From: Gonocerus acuteangulatus
Taxonomy: Eukaryota; Arthropoda; Insecta; Hemiptera; Coreidae
Assembly (NCBI GenBank): GCA_946811695.1
Contig: OX328131.1
Coordinates: 10,681,832 to 10,745,831, forward strand
DNA: 64,000 nt
Direction: 5' to 3'
Every line of letters starts with the position of its first letter. Positions within the stretch are counted from its first letter, which is position 1. Position numbers and translations under genes: made by a program. Positions 1 through 11,149 of the stretch are shown here, one piece after another. The notes below the pieces were generated by a model. The model was not told the origin of the DNA and did no database searches. It worked only from the letters and a program-made list of their open reading frames with translations.

Positions 1-741
1 ATTGGGTTTCCAATTCTTTATGAGAAGGTTTAGGCCTGTCATCAGATTATGAATAAATAAATAAATAACAATATATCTTAAACAAATTACAAAATGCTTT
101 TCATTTTTTGATTAATGGTTTTCCAATTCTTTATGAGAAGGTTTAGGCCTGTCATCAGATTATGAATAAATAAATAAATAACAACATATCTTAAACAAAT
201 TACAAAATGCTTTTCATTTTTTGATTATTGGGTTTCCAATTCTTTATGAGAAGGTTTAGGCCTGTCATCAGATTATGAATAAATAAATAAATAACAACAT
301 ATCTTAAACAAATTACAAAATGCTTTTCATTTTTTGATTATTGGGTTTCCAATTCTTTATGAGAAGGTTTAGGCCTGTCATCAGATTATGAATAAATAAA
401 TAAATAACAATATATCTCAAACAAATTACAAAATGCTTTTCATTTTTTGATTATTGGTTTTCCAATTCTTTATGAGAAGGTTTAGGCCTGTCATCAGATT
501 ATGAATAAATAAATAAATAACAATATATCTTAAACAAATTACAAAATGCTTTTCATTTTTTGATTATTGGGTTTCCAATTCTTTATGAGAAGATTTAGGC
601 CTGTCATCAGATTATGAATAAATAAATAAATAACAACATATCTTAAACAAATTACAAAATGCTTTTCATTTTTTGATTATTGGGTTTCCAATTCTTTATG
701 AGAAGGTTTAGGCCTGTTATCAGATTATGAATGAATAAATA
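1..741. repeat. 113-bp tandem repeat, about 6.5 copies
   Basis: The segment containing TTCCAATTCTTTATGAGAAG recurs at offsets 8, 121, 234, 347, 460, 573 and 686, exactly every 113 bases. Copies differ at only a few positions. The array starts before the window and ends where a foldback transposon begins at 744. No coding potential is seen. Confidence 0.95.
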
Positions 742-743
742 AG

Positions 744-1317
744 GGTAAAAATGAAGTTTCACGACCTCAAAACCGATTACGTTCAAATTTTGTACAATAA
801 CGTATTTTGATGCACTAAACACGAATACGTTAAAAAAAACCTTCGCATTTAAGTAGGAAAGAAGTTATTAAGCACTAAAGTTAATAGAATAATTAATAGA
901 ATTCAATTATTCTATTCCTATATTGTATTTCTATTATTAATTTTAGCGAGTTGGATTGACTGGGGTTTTATCTTCTTGAGAGAGCATAGCCCGTATGCCC
1001 TTAAGCGACAGGTGACGACGGGTGAGGATGCCCTTAAAATTAACTATATTTTGTAATAAATGGTTTCTGAACATTTTAAATGAGAGTTCTCTGTTTCCCA
1101 ATGTTACAAATCTGCGCATGCGCGTGTTTACAAATACGCTGTTGGCGCCTAGTTTTATAACCTTCCTAACAGTGAACTTTAGTGCTTAATAATATGTTCT
1201 ATTAGAATTCTATTTATTTTAGCGAGTTGGATTGACTGGGGTTTCGTGCATCAAAATACGTTATTGTACAAAATTTGAAAGAAATCGGTTTTGAGGGTGT
1301 GAAACTTCATTTTTACC
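744..1317. mobile_element. foldback/TIR DNA transposon, non-autonomous, 8-bp TSD
   Basis: The two ends are inverted repeats of about 73 bp starting GGTAAAAATGAAGTTTCAC. They are flanked by a perfect 8-bp duplication TAAATAAG (736-743 and 1318-1325). Inside is a second inverted pair around TTATTAAGCACTAAAGTT (about 866-883 and 1173-1190). A direct repeat containing GCGAGTTGGATTGACTGGGG lies at about 942-969 and 1218-1245. There is no transposase frame. An 8-bp target duplication fits hAT or P superfamilies, but the terminus is not a canonical hAT end, so I leave the superfamily open. It inserted into the last unit of the 113-bp array. Confidence 0.85.
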
Positions 1318-1529
1318 TAAATAAGATATAGGGAAGAGATTTTTAATTTTATTTTATATTTCAAAATGTAACAATATACAATAAATATGTGAAAATAGTA
1401 TTATTTTTCAATTATTAGTGCTTAATTTTTAAGTTGAAAATGAGGGTGGGAAGGATGAATGAATTCTTGAAGTAACTAACAGGAGTTGCTTCCCAAAATT
1501 TTTTAAAACATTAACTCTAATTAATTTGA

Positions 1530-1805
1530 AATGGGCGTATATAGGAAATAATTTCGGGAGGGGCTGGGCAAATTTCGGGGGGGGGGGGGGCTGAGACCAT
1601 TTCCGGGGCATGGAATATGAAAAATTTAGAATTTAAAATACTTTTAGGCAACTAAAACGCTATTTCACCTAAAATAAACTATTTTTTATTAACTAAGCGA
1701 TCTTATTTAATTTATTTTTAAGGTTTTTATTACACATTTTTACCATCAAATGAAAATTTCGGGAGGGGCTGCAGCCCCCTCAGCCCCCCCTTATACACGC
1801 CCATG
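1530..1805 (+). mobile_element. hAT-type MITE (G/C-tract family), copy 1
   Basis: The ends match the family terminus CATGGGCGTATATA (first base mutated here). The insertion is flanked by a perfect 8-bp duplication TAATTTGA (1522-1529 and 1806-1813). It carries the family hallmark of long G and C runs just inside each end. Its A+T-rich middle is collinear with the copies at 25353-25596 and 43103-43457. It has no coding capacity. Confidence 0.9.
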
Positions 1806-1834
1806 TAATTTGATAGAATTATTATAAAACTCAC

Positions 1835-1927
1835 CATTCATCAAGCCTTGAATTGCTTCATTTATTGCTTCTTGGAGGCACTTATTTCTATCTGGATCAT
1901 TTTTCTCACAGGTTTTCCAACCAGAAG
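1835..1927 (-). CDS. takeout/JHBP-like paralogue, exon 2 (partial gene)
   Basis: This 93-nt exon is bounded on the - strand by a pyrimidine-rich acceptor ending AAAG at 1928 and a GTGAG donor at 1834. It has the same length and the same phases (enters after one codon base, leaves after one) as exon 2 of the takeout-like gene at 25954-26046. The peptide reads SGWKTCEKNDPDRNKCLQEA and ends in an AIQGLMNG-like stretch. Two cysteines (CEKN and NKCL) are spaced as in that gene (C29 and C39) and as in the N-terminal loop of JHBP-domain proteins. No other exon of this gene was found. Exon 3 should lie beyond the left edge, and exon 1 should lie at higher coordinates, perhaps displaced by the transposons that follow. 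It may be a living paralogue or a pseudogene remnant. It is evidence for a tandem takeout family. Confidence 0.75.
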
Positions 1928-1990
1928 CTTTAAAAAAAAAGAAAAAAGAAGTTGTAATATTGCCCAATATTTTATAAACCATCATTTTTT

Positions 1991-2932
1991 ATGATGTAAC
2001 AGTAGTAGTAGTAGTTTCATTATACTATATTATTTTTATATGATGTAACAGTAGTAGTAGTTTCATTATACTATATTATTTTTATATGATGTAACAGTAG
2101 TAGTAGTTTCATTATACTATATTATTTTTATATGATGTAACAGTAGTAGTAGTTTCATTATACTATATTATTTTTATATGATGTAACAGTAGTAGTAGTA
2201 GTTTCATTACACTGTATTATTTTTATATGATGTAACAGTAGTAGTAGTTTCATTATACTATATTATTTTTATATTATTTAACAGTAGTAGTAGTAGTTTC
2301 ATTATACTATATTATTTTTATATGATGTAACAGTAGTAGTAGTTTCATTATACTATATTATTTTTATATTATTTAACAGTAGTAGTAGTAGTTTCATTAT
2401 ACTATATTATTTTTATATGATGTAACAGTAGTAGTAGTTTCATTATACTATATTATTTTTATATTATTTAACAGTAGTAGTAGTAGTTTCATTATACTAT
2501 ATTATTTTTATATGATGTAACAGTAGTAGTAGTTTCATTATACTATATTATTTTTATATTATTTAACAGTAGTAGTAGTAGTTTCATTATACTATATTAT
2601 TTTTATATGATGTAACAGTAGTAGTAGTTTCATTATACTATATTATTTTTATATGATGTAACAGTAGTAGTAGTAGTTTCATTATACTATATCATTTTTA
2701 TATGATGTAACAGTAGTAGCAGTTTCATTATACTATATTATTTTTATATGATGTAACAGTAGTAGTAGTTTCTTTATACTATATCATTTTTATATGATGT
2801 AAAAGTAGTACTAGTTTTATTATACTATATCATTTTTATATGATGTAACAGTAGTAGTAGTTTCATTATACTATATCATTTTTATATGATGTAACAGTAG
2901 TAGTAGTTTCATTATACTATATTATTTTTTAT
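1991..2932. repeat. 46/49-bp minisatellite, about 20 copies
   Basis: The unit begins ATGATGTAACAGTAGTAGTA and ends in a TATTTTTAT stretch. Units are 46 or 49 bases, depending on whether three or four GTA triplets are present. A single inverted unit occurs at 11961-11988, beyond the Penelope element, where a Y element has inserted into it. Confidence 0.95.
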
Positions 2933-2936
2933 GAAA

Positions 2937-3053
2937 AATAGTCTTAAATTCTACTTTTAAGTAACAGATATAGTTTTAATATTATCAAGTATTCAAATTG
3001 ACTTATTTTGATCGATTAGTACTAGTGGTGGGCGATTCTAGAATATATTCATC
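2937..3053 (-). repeat. inverted duplicate of the 11568-11900 flank; empty SINE site
   Basis: The reverse complement of this stretch matches 11568-11630 joined to 11837-11900, without the SINE found there. The uninterrupted target lies at 2988-2996. It forms the outer arm of a large inverted repeat around the Penelope-like elements. Confidence 0.85.
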
Positions 3054-3112
3054 TGTGGCAGAAGGTCAATTTTATAAAAACACACTTTCTTTCTTCTGTA
3101 CTCTTTTATTAG

Positions 3113-3153
3113 GCTCTACATGTTTCACGTCGCTGTGACGCCTCTTCAGGAGC
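3113..3153 (-). ncRNA. hammerhead ribozyme motif (inverted PLE copy)
   Basis: This 41-nt segment is identical in layout to the motif at 11009-11049. It has stem I GCTC/GAGC, core CTGAAGA, a hairpin, GAAA, a two-base-pair stem III, and GTA at the expected cleavage site. See the + strand copy for details. Confidence 0.65.
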
Positions 3154-3333
3154 ACTTAATCTAAATAAAATAAAATATGGTTACAGCCTATTCATTAGAG
3201 AATCTTCCGCAGGTAGGGCCATGTCTGGACTGATAAGATTAATCATGTCTACTGGGTATCAGCTGTTTAAAATCCATAGTTTTAGGGTAAATGTCGATTT
3301 TCCAAAGAAGTTTTTGTCATTTTATAAAATGTT

Positions 3334-3672
3334 TTAAGTCATCTTGTTTATTAAATTAAAAAATATTTTATCCAGGTATTTAATATCTGTTTTTTTGTTG
3401 ACGGTCTTTTTCCTATTTTTAATTATGTGTATATTTTCCTTAATTTTTCTTTTTATGGGGTTTTTCTCTTTATCTAATATCTTTACCGTGTCAAAATTAA
3501 ATGTGTGGCTATATCGTATCCCATGATCCACCAATGCAGTCTTGTTGTCTTTCTCATCAAGGTTTTTGGCATGTTGTTTTATTCTCTTTTTTAAAAGTTG
3601 TCCCGATTCTCCTACATACACCTTATCACACATTGCACAATCAATTTGATACATGTTATATTTGGTTTCCAT
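3334..3672 (-). pseudogene. GIY-YIG endonuclease domain of Penelope-like element
   Basis: This 112-codon open frame is the C-terminal endonuclease of a Penelope-like element. It is detached from its reverse transcriptase by 5' truncation, so the first Met is an internal codon. The segment CAMCDKVYVGESGQLLKKRI matches the GIY-YIG beta-hairpin region of PLE endonucleases, here in the VYVGE form, followed by the conserved KKRIKQH arginine helix. A paired-cysteine knuckle (CAMC) precedes the motif, as in PLEs. A His/Asn-containing helix follows, with a lysine-rich tail ending NLINKMT. PLE endonucleases nick target DNA to prime reverse transcription. On its own this fragment is unlikely to act. 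It is the only uninterrupted version of the domain in the window. Confidence 0.85.
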
Positions 3673-3746
3673 TTCTTTTGTGCATCGAGTTACAGCGGAT
3701 TCTGAAGGAGAAGATCATGTCTACGGAATGAATCGAATTTCTGAAA

Positions 3747-6194
3747 ATGTGCAAGATGAACGATGTATTTCCTAAATTTATTGAAAATAGAACTAACAAA
3801 TTTTACTGTATCTTTGACCATCGTTTCTGTAAGTACAACCATTTTTTAAATAGTTTGTCACCTTTCAGATATAAATTATTGAATTTAGAAATCAGTAGGA
3901 ATTATCAACTTATACATAATTTAACAAATAGAGAAAACGGATGTAAAAACCTTCTGCAGGATAAATGTTTTGAGCCGAAAATTTCACAAGTAATTGACAC
4001 ATATTTAAAATTATATTCTTCTAGAATACAAAAATACTTTAAAAACATTTATTTGAAGAAAATCCAAAGCTGTTGCGGAAAGAAAAACTCCCCTATGACT
4101 TTTAACATGGACTGGGTTGTAAATTTGACGAATGTAGATATTCCAGAAGAAGTATTACAATTTTTATCATTAAGTGACAATTTTAATATTTTTAAGCCTA
4201 TTGATGATCATATGGTAAATAATTTTATAGTCGACGTTGAGTATATGCTGAACAAAACCGAGATTGATTTAGAAACAAAAAACAAAATTAGAACATCATT
4301 TTTCCATAGTTTAAACAAGACCAAGAGAAATGTAAATTACAATAAAATCCCAGAACATATTAATATATCTGTTGCAGAAAAATTGAGAAAGGCAGAGTAT
4401 AAAACAAAGAAATTTCTAAAAGATAATCCTGAATTATTGATAATAAGAGCTGATAAAACTAGTAAAGCAGTCATAATAACTAAAGATGATTACAACAAGA
4501 AAATGAATGGCATAGTTAATGATTCGAATAATTTTAAACAAATCGACTATGATCCCACCAATGGACTGACAAATAGAATAATAAAATTTACGGACAAATT
4601 AGTTAAAATGAATTTCATTGAAAAGAATGATCGTTTAAAATATATAAACTATAATAGTAATATTCCTCTGATTTATGGCTTGATAAAATTACACAAGGAA
4701 GGGCAACCACTGAGACCAATAGTCAGCGCAACAGAATCCCCTACACACAAATTACACAAGGAAGGGCAACCACTGAGACCAATAGTCAGCGCAACAGAAT
4801 CCCCTACACACAAATTACACAAGGAAGGGGAACCACTGAGACCAATAGTCAGCGCAACAGAATCCCCTACACACAAATTACACAAGGAAGGGGAACCACT
4901 GAGACCAATAGTCAGCGCAACAGAATCCCCTACACACAAATTATCTAAACCATTGAACATGGAATTAAAACATTTTGTTAATAATAATCCATTTGACGTA
5001 AAAAATGCTATAGATTTAAAACATAAATTAGAAAAGATGACAGTAATCTCTGGTTATAAGTTGGTTTCCTTCGATGTTGTTAATATGTTCCCAAATATTC
5101 CGGTGGACTTGGCTATCAAACTTTTTGGCAAAAATTGGGATAAAATTGTAGAACTAACTAAAATAAAAGACAAAAATCTGTTTATAGATGGTATTAAATT
5201 ATGTACAAAGGATGGCTATTTCAAGTTTAACAATAGAATTTATAAACAAAAATTTGGAGTACAAATGGGCAACCACTTATCTGTTTCTATTAGTGGAATT
5301 GTAATGAACCACATATTAGAAGAAATCATAAATGACTGTAACATTCATATCCAATTTCTTTATAAATATGTGGATGATTTATTAATTTGTGTACATGAAA
5401 ACGATATAGACAGACTCTTCCAGTTTTTTAATAATAAGACGAATTTAGGGTTCACTTTAGAAATTGAAAATGAAAACAAAATTATGTTTTTAGATATGGA
5501 AATAATTCGAACTAATGACAATAGACTTGAGTTTAAATGGCAGACTAAAAATACATTTTCCAGTCGTATGATTAATTTTTATTCTATTCACCCTTTAAAT
5601 TTTAAAAATAATTTGCTTTATAATAGGATACTGACGGCGCTTCTGCGAACATCACCAAAATATTTAAATGAAATAACAAATAAACTCAGAACTATATTTA
5701 GAGATAATAATTACCCTGAGGAAATTATAAATAAAGAAATTAAAAGAGCTGAAAGAAATGTTTTTTACAAAAAGAAATTGGATGTGAAGGAAAATTTAAA
5801 TTTAATCAATTTTGACTTGAATGTTTTTAACTTTACGGACGACTATTTTTATGAAGACTCTGATAGTAAACGGAAAAGGGATGACACTGAACATATAGGT
5901 ACTGACAATTCTAATAGGAGCAAAAGAGTTAAATTAACAAAAATGACTGTTGCAACAGACAACACCAACCATACTCTGAAACGTAAACTTCAGGATACAC
6001 AAACAATAGACGACATAAAAGGCAACCAAGAAAAAAGAAGAAAATTAATACAAAGTAAAATTTATGATTTTTTTGACGATAGGAAAACAAACATTTTAAA
6101 TACAAACAGAGTTGTAGCAGATAAACTCATACACAATGAACATATTTATAAACAGAAATTGGATAACGACAGTAAAGATATGAAAACTGGTTAA
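3747..6194 (+). CDS. Penelope-type reverse transcriptase (RT frame)
   Basis: This 815-codon frame carries the motifs of Penelope reverse transcriptases. A DKG-like motif ADKTSKAVIITKDDY lies near residue 235. KLHKEGQPLRPIVSATESPT starts at 314 (RT motif 2). SFDVVNMFPNIP has its catalytic Asp at 443. FGVQMGNHLSVSISG follows. The catalytic YVDD box is at 541-544 and FLDMEI near 586. Residues about 700-780 are rich in basic clusters (SKRKRDD, RSKRVKL, EKRRKL) that look like nuclear localisation signals. The product would copy element RNA at nicked DNA. A 21-residue tandem duplication (see 4686-4937) is inserted in motif 2. In the family RT and endonuclease form one frame. Here a frameshift at the end, and then an X insertion, cut off the endonuclease. 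The start codon is the first Met of the frame; an upstream start cannot be excluded. Confidence 0.85.
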   Translation: MCKMNDVFPKFIENRTNKFYCIFDHRFCKYNHFLNSLSPFRYKLLNLEISRNYQLIHNLTNRENGCKNLLQDKCFEPKISQVIDTYLKLYSSRIQKYFKNIYLKKIQSCCGKKNSPMTFNMDWVVNLTNVDIPEEVLQFLSLSDNFNIFKPIDDHMVNNFIVDVEYMLNKTEIDLETKNKIRTSFFHSLNKTKRNVNYNKIPEHINISVAEKLRKAEYKTKKFLKDNPELLIIRADKTSKAVIITKDDYNKKMNGIVNDSNNFKQIDYDPTNGLTNRIIKFTDKLVKMNFIEKNDRLKYINYNSNIPLIYGLIKLHKEGQPLRPIVSATESPTHKLHKEGQPLRPIVSATESPTHKLHKEGEPLRPIVSATESPTHKLHKEGEPLRPIVSATESPTHKLSKPLNMELKHFVNNNPFDVKNAIDLKHKLEKMTVISGYKLVSFDVVNMFPNIPVDLAIKLFGKNWDKIVELTKIKDKNLFIDGIKLCTKDGYFKFNNRIYKQKFGVQMGNHLSVSISGIVMNHILEEIINDCNIHIQFLYKYVDDLLICVHENDIDRLFQFFNNKTNLGFTLEIENENKIMFLDMEIIRTNDNRLEFKWQTKNTFSSRMINFYSIHPLNFKNNLLYNRILTALLRTSPKYLNEITNKLRTIFRDNNYPEEIINKEIKRAERNVFYKKKLDVKENLNLINFDLNVFNFTDDYFYEDSDSKRKRDDTEHIGTDNSNRSKRVKLTKMTVATDNTNHTLKRKLQDTQTIDDIKGNQEKRRKLIQSKIYDFFDDRKTNILNTNRVVADKLIHNEHIYKQKLDNDSKDMKTG
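4686..4937 (+). repeat. 63-bp x 4 in-frame tandem duplication inside the RT
   Basis: Four head-to-tail copies of a 63-base unit start at 4686, 4749, 4812 and 4875. Each encodes the 21-residue segment running from KLHKEG to ESPTH. The first two copies read EGQPL and the last two EGEPL, so one base change arose and was copied. Related RTs carry this segment once, so three copies are extra. The reading frame is preserved. Confidence 0.95.
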
Positions 6195-6241
6195 TTATAT
6201 TACCTTTCGTTATAATCCCATACTTGCCAATGAGATAAAAC

Positions 6242-8803
6242 AAAAAGTCCGACTCGCAGGAACTGCATCATCTTAGCGCGGTTCCTGTTCATATCCCTAT
6301 TGTCATTTGAAAAGCTTAGAATAGAAACAGATAATATTTTCCTCGGCCTTTGTTCAAAGGGTTTTATGACTGGTCGGGTCCGCCAGACCCTAGAATCCTC
6401 TTCTACCGATACTTCATTTCATACGTTTCAATGAATTGGAAAATATCAAAATTATTCACATATTCCTGTGTTCTTTTACTATAGTTATAATTCTACAAAT
6501 AAAATCAATTAAAAAATAAAATAAAAAACCCAACAGAATAAAGTCAATTGAAAATATTCAAAAGACGTCATCGAATCTCTTTCTCTTGGCAAGCTATGTT
6601 TCTAACAATGAATTGTTTTTCTTATTTTACTTAATCTTTTTTATTGTCAAATACATTATCCAACTTTAAGCAATTAAAAAATAACAAGGAATAAAAACAG
6701 ACAGAAAGAACTGTTCGAATAAACGAAATCAATTACTTCAAAGTTTAGGCTCTTATTTCTCCGATTGACATCGCTTATTCAAAACTTTATTCAGAATTTT
6801 TTTTGTAGAACATTTAGTTTCGCATGGTAACCATCCGTTTATCAATCAACCGTCTTCGAGATATTAGGGAATGTATACGAAGTTACCAAAACTTTTTATG
6901 TCTGTTAATAAAATATTTTATTCTAATCCTTTCTTAGCTCCGAACGTAACCAAAATTTTAACATATTAGTCTTGATGAAATTCAAACATGCAGAAAATGT
7001 TTCTACTGAATCCCATAATTTTAAGTATCAAAATCAAAGACAAAAAGAACAGTTCGAATAAGCGAAATCAATCACTTTAAAGTTTTAAGCACTTATTTCT
7101 CCGATTGACATCGCCTAATCAAAACTTTCATTAGAATCTTTTTTGTAGAGCATTTAGTAAGCTTTCGAATGGTAACCTTTCGCTTCCCTAATTTTCAACC
7201 GTTTTCGAGATATTATTGAAAGTATACGAAGTGCCCAAAACTTTTCATTATTTTTAGCAACAGAAAATGGGTCTCATTTTACCTATCCTGTTTTACACAC
7301 AAATACATTTTCGTAACTTAAAAAATTACAAAAATAAATAGCATTAAAAAACTATGGGAAAGAGACAATAATTACAAAAAGAACGACCAAAAACCGTTCA
7401 TAAGAGCTAAACAGACGTATTTGAAGTTTTAAGCACTTATTTCTTCGATCGAGATCACCTAATCAAAAATTGTTTCAGAATCTTTTTTGTAGAGAATTTA
7501 GAAAGTTTTCAAATAGTTTCTATCCACTGATCATAATTTCCCAACCGCGTTCGAGATATTGATGAAAGTAAACGAAGTTCCCAAAACTTTTCATGTCTGT
7601 TCATAAAATATTTTATTCTAACCCTTCCCCAACTCCAAACGTAACCAAAAGTTTAAAATGTTAGTTTTGATGAAATTCAAACATGCGAAAAATGTTTTAA
7701 CTGAATCCCATGATTGTAAGTACCAAAACCAAGCTAGGCTTTGTATTTGTGTCGGCAGATACCTGGGGTATATTTACAACTCTTGAGGATTAACTCGTAG
7801 CAGGTACATTTTTTGTGGACCCACAGGCAGTGAACGGACTCTCTATTCCCTCATAGTATCTAACCTGTGTGAAGTTGAATATTGTTTCTAATTATACGTA
7901 TCCTGTTTTATTGACAAATACATTTGACTACTATAAGCAATTACAAACACTAGGGAACATGCCAAAGAACTCGGAGTAGGAGCCTTGACAGTTTCAAGTC
8001 ATTTGAAGGAAATCGGCAAATCCATAACTGACATTTCATACGGTACAGCCTGATATATTTCTAGCAATGGATTGTTTTTCTTATTTTTATTAATCTGTTT
8101 TATTGTCAAATACATTATCCTACTATAAGAAATGACAAAATAACAAGGAATAAAAACAAAAAAGAAGAACCGTTCAAATAAACGAAATCAATTACTTCAA
8201 AGTTTAAGCACGTATTTCTCCGATTGACATCGCCTAATCAAAAATTGTTTCAGAATCTTTTTTGTAGAACATTTAGTAAGCTTTCGCATGGTAACCCTCC
8301 GTTTGCCAATATTTCAAATAGTTTTCGAGATATTAGGGAAGGTACACGAAGTTCCCAAAACTTTACATGTCTGTTAATAAAATATTTTATTTTAATCCTT
8401 CCTTAACTTCAAATGTAACCAAAATTTCAACATATTAGTTTTAATGAAAGTAGAACATGCAGAAAATTTTTCAACTGAATCCCATGATTCTAAGTACCCA
8501 AACCAAAAACGGTATTTAAAAACTATTTATCCAATTTTCTCGAAAACGGTTAAAGCTATCGCCTTGAAAATGGTTTCATTCGTTTTCCTAGCCCAAGAAG
8601 CCTATAAAACGAGTACTTACAAGCTTATGAACTCAAAAACGTAAGCGTTACGATTTTTTTTGCGCGAATTTCGCCCCAAACGCCATCTTCCAGTGGGCGG
8701 ATTCTACTGGTTAACGAACTTGACCTTTCAAATTGGACGACGGATTTTTGTACCAAATTGCATCACAATCGGACCATTAGGGAAGCCAGAAATGAGCGAA
8801 CAG

Positions 8804-8864
<61 letters not shown>

Positions 8865-9030
8865 TATACATATATATATATATATATATACAAATTTGAA
8901 CCACCGTTATCTTCGGTTTCTAGGGGTTCTGAAACGCGAAATTTTCTAGTCGGCACTTTCGGATTGTTTCATTGTATCAACCTTATAAGCAGGGTTCCTC
9001 CCTATGGGGGAGGGAGGAACCCCGCTAAAA
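6242..9030 (+). mobile_element. X1: Helitron-like non-autonomous element inside PLE
   Basis: The left end is AAAAAGTCCGACTCGCAGGA, followed about 30 bases in by TTAGCGCGGTTCC. The right end is a hairpin (GCGGGGTTCCTCCCT / AGGGAGGAACCCCGC) followed by TAAAA. The inverse of TTAGCGCGGTTCC sits at the right terminus, giving asymmetric terminal inverted repeats. The body is built of repeated ~340-bp modules (at about 6700, 7040, 7380 and 8160) and a (TA)n tract at 8809-8890. Asymmetric TIRs, a terminal hairpin, an internal microsatellite and no clear target duplication match Helentron-derived elements such as DINE-1/HINEs. No Rep-helicase frame is present. Confidence 0.65.
7948..8031 (+). pseudogene. 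mariner transposase helix-turn-helix scrap inside X1
   Basis: One frame reads HAKELGVGALTVSSHLKEIG, which resembles the second helix-turn-helix of mariner transposases. It is about 28 codons long with no flanking transposase sequence. This suggests X1 captured or was hit by an old mariner. Similarity is by eye only. Confidence 0.4.
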
Positions 9031-9198
9031 TGTAAAGACCTAGGAAGAATCTCCTGGATATATCACGACAAAATCATAAAAAGCTACAGCCGAATTAAAG
9101 ATGATTTAAAAGAAATGGAAACCAAATATAACATGTATCAAATTGATTGTGCAATGTGTGATAAGGTGTATGTAGGAGAATCGGGACAACTTTTAAAA
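9031..9198 (+). pseudogene. PLE linker and first part of GIY-YIG domain
   Basis: The frame runs CKDLGRISWIYHDKIIKSYS through a linker to the paired-cysteine knuckle and VYVGESGQLLKK. There it breaks at the X2 insertion. It corresponds to residues 1-28 of the inverted copy's endonuclease plus about 27 upstream linker residues missing from that copy. Confidence 0.8.
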
Positions 9199-10574
<1,376 letters not shown>

Positions 10575-10828
10575 AGAGAATCAAACAACATGCCAAAAAC
10601 CTTGATGAGAAAGACAACAAGACTGCATTGGTGGATCATGGGATACAATATAGCCACACATTTAATTTTGACACGGTAAAGATATTAGATAAAGAGAAAA
10701 ACCCCATAAAAAGAAAAATTAAGGATAATATACACATAATTAAAAATAGGAAAAAGACCGTCAACAAAAAAACAGATATTAAATACCTGGATAAAATATT
10801 TTTTAATTTAATAAACAAGATGACTTAA
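10575..10828 (+). pseudogene. PLE GIY-YIG domain, C-terminal part
   Basis: It resumes the endonuclease frame after X2 and ends NLINKMT then TAA, as in the inverted copy. About 85% of the domain after the GIY-YIG motif is here. A few substitutions separate it from the inverted copy (for example IRYSH against IQYSH). It is cut off from its N-terminal part by 1.4 kb. Confidence 0.8.
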
Positions 10829-11008
10829 AACATTTTATAAAATGACAAAAACTTCTTTGGAAAATCGACATTTACCCTAAAACTATCGATTTTAAACAGC
10901 TGATACCCAGTAGACATGATTAATCATATCAGTCCAGACGTGGCCCTACCTGCGGAAGGTTCTCTAATGAATAGGCTGTAACCATATTTTATTTTATTTA
11001 GATTAAGT

Positions 11009-11049
11009 GCTCCTGAAGAGGCGTCACAGCGACGTGAAACATGTAGAGC
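11009..11049 (+). ncRNA. minimal type I hammerhead ribozyme motif in PLE 3' region
   Basis: Reading 5' to 3': GCTC (stem I), CTGAAGA core (11013-11019), a stem-loop (11020-11035: GCGTC/GACGT with one G.U pair and one extra G), GAAA (11036-11039), C-AT-G forming a two-base-pair stem III, then T and A. Cleavage is expected after GTA (11045). GAGC follows and pairs with the first GCTC. All invariant core bases are present, and A15.1-U16.1 and C15.2-G16.2 can pair. PLEs of animals are known to encode such minimal hammerheads, which supports the call. The extra G at the base of stem II is the one irregularity. Confidence 0.7.
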
Positions 11050-11149
11050 CTAATAAAAGAGTACAGAAGAAAGAAAGTGTTTTTATAAAATTGACCTTCT
11101 GCCACAGATGAATATATTGGAAAAATAGGGTCACTGTCTTATAATATGA

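Larger units (their letters stand above)
3054..3681 (-). mobile_element. 5'-truncated Penelope-like element, inverted
   Basis: The reverse complement is collinear with the 3' part of the + strand Penelope element (from about 9113-9198 and 10575-11126). It includes the endonuclease frame, 3' UTR and hammerhead motif. Homology stops at about 3681, inside the linker before the endonuclease, and the + strand element begins immediately. The two copies therefore lie head to head. Tandem and inverted partial copies are a known habit of Penelope insertions. This copy also supplies the empty site for the X element at 9199-10574. Confidence 0.85.

Noticed and set aside
1..741. CRISPR-like array
   Set aside because: Units are contiguous 113-bp tandem repeats without unique spacers, in an animal genome.
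4673..4960. 95-codon repetitive frame on the - strand opposite the PLE RT
   Set aside because: It is the antisense shadow of the 63-bp in-frame duplication.
8809..8949. Short frames of alternating Ile/Tyr over (TA)n tracts (also near 10338, 12998, 19443, 21259, 50121 and 50472)
   Set aside because: They are translations of microsatellites within Helitron-like elements, with no coding signature.
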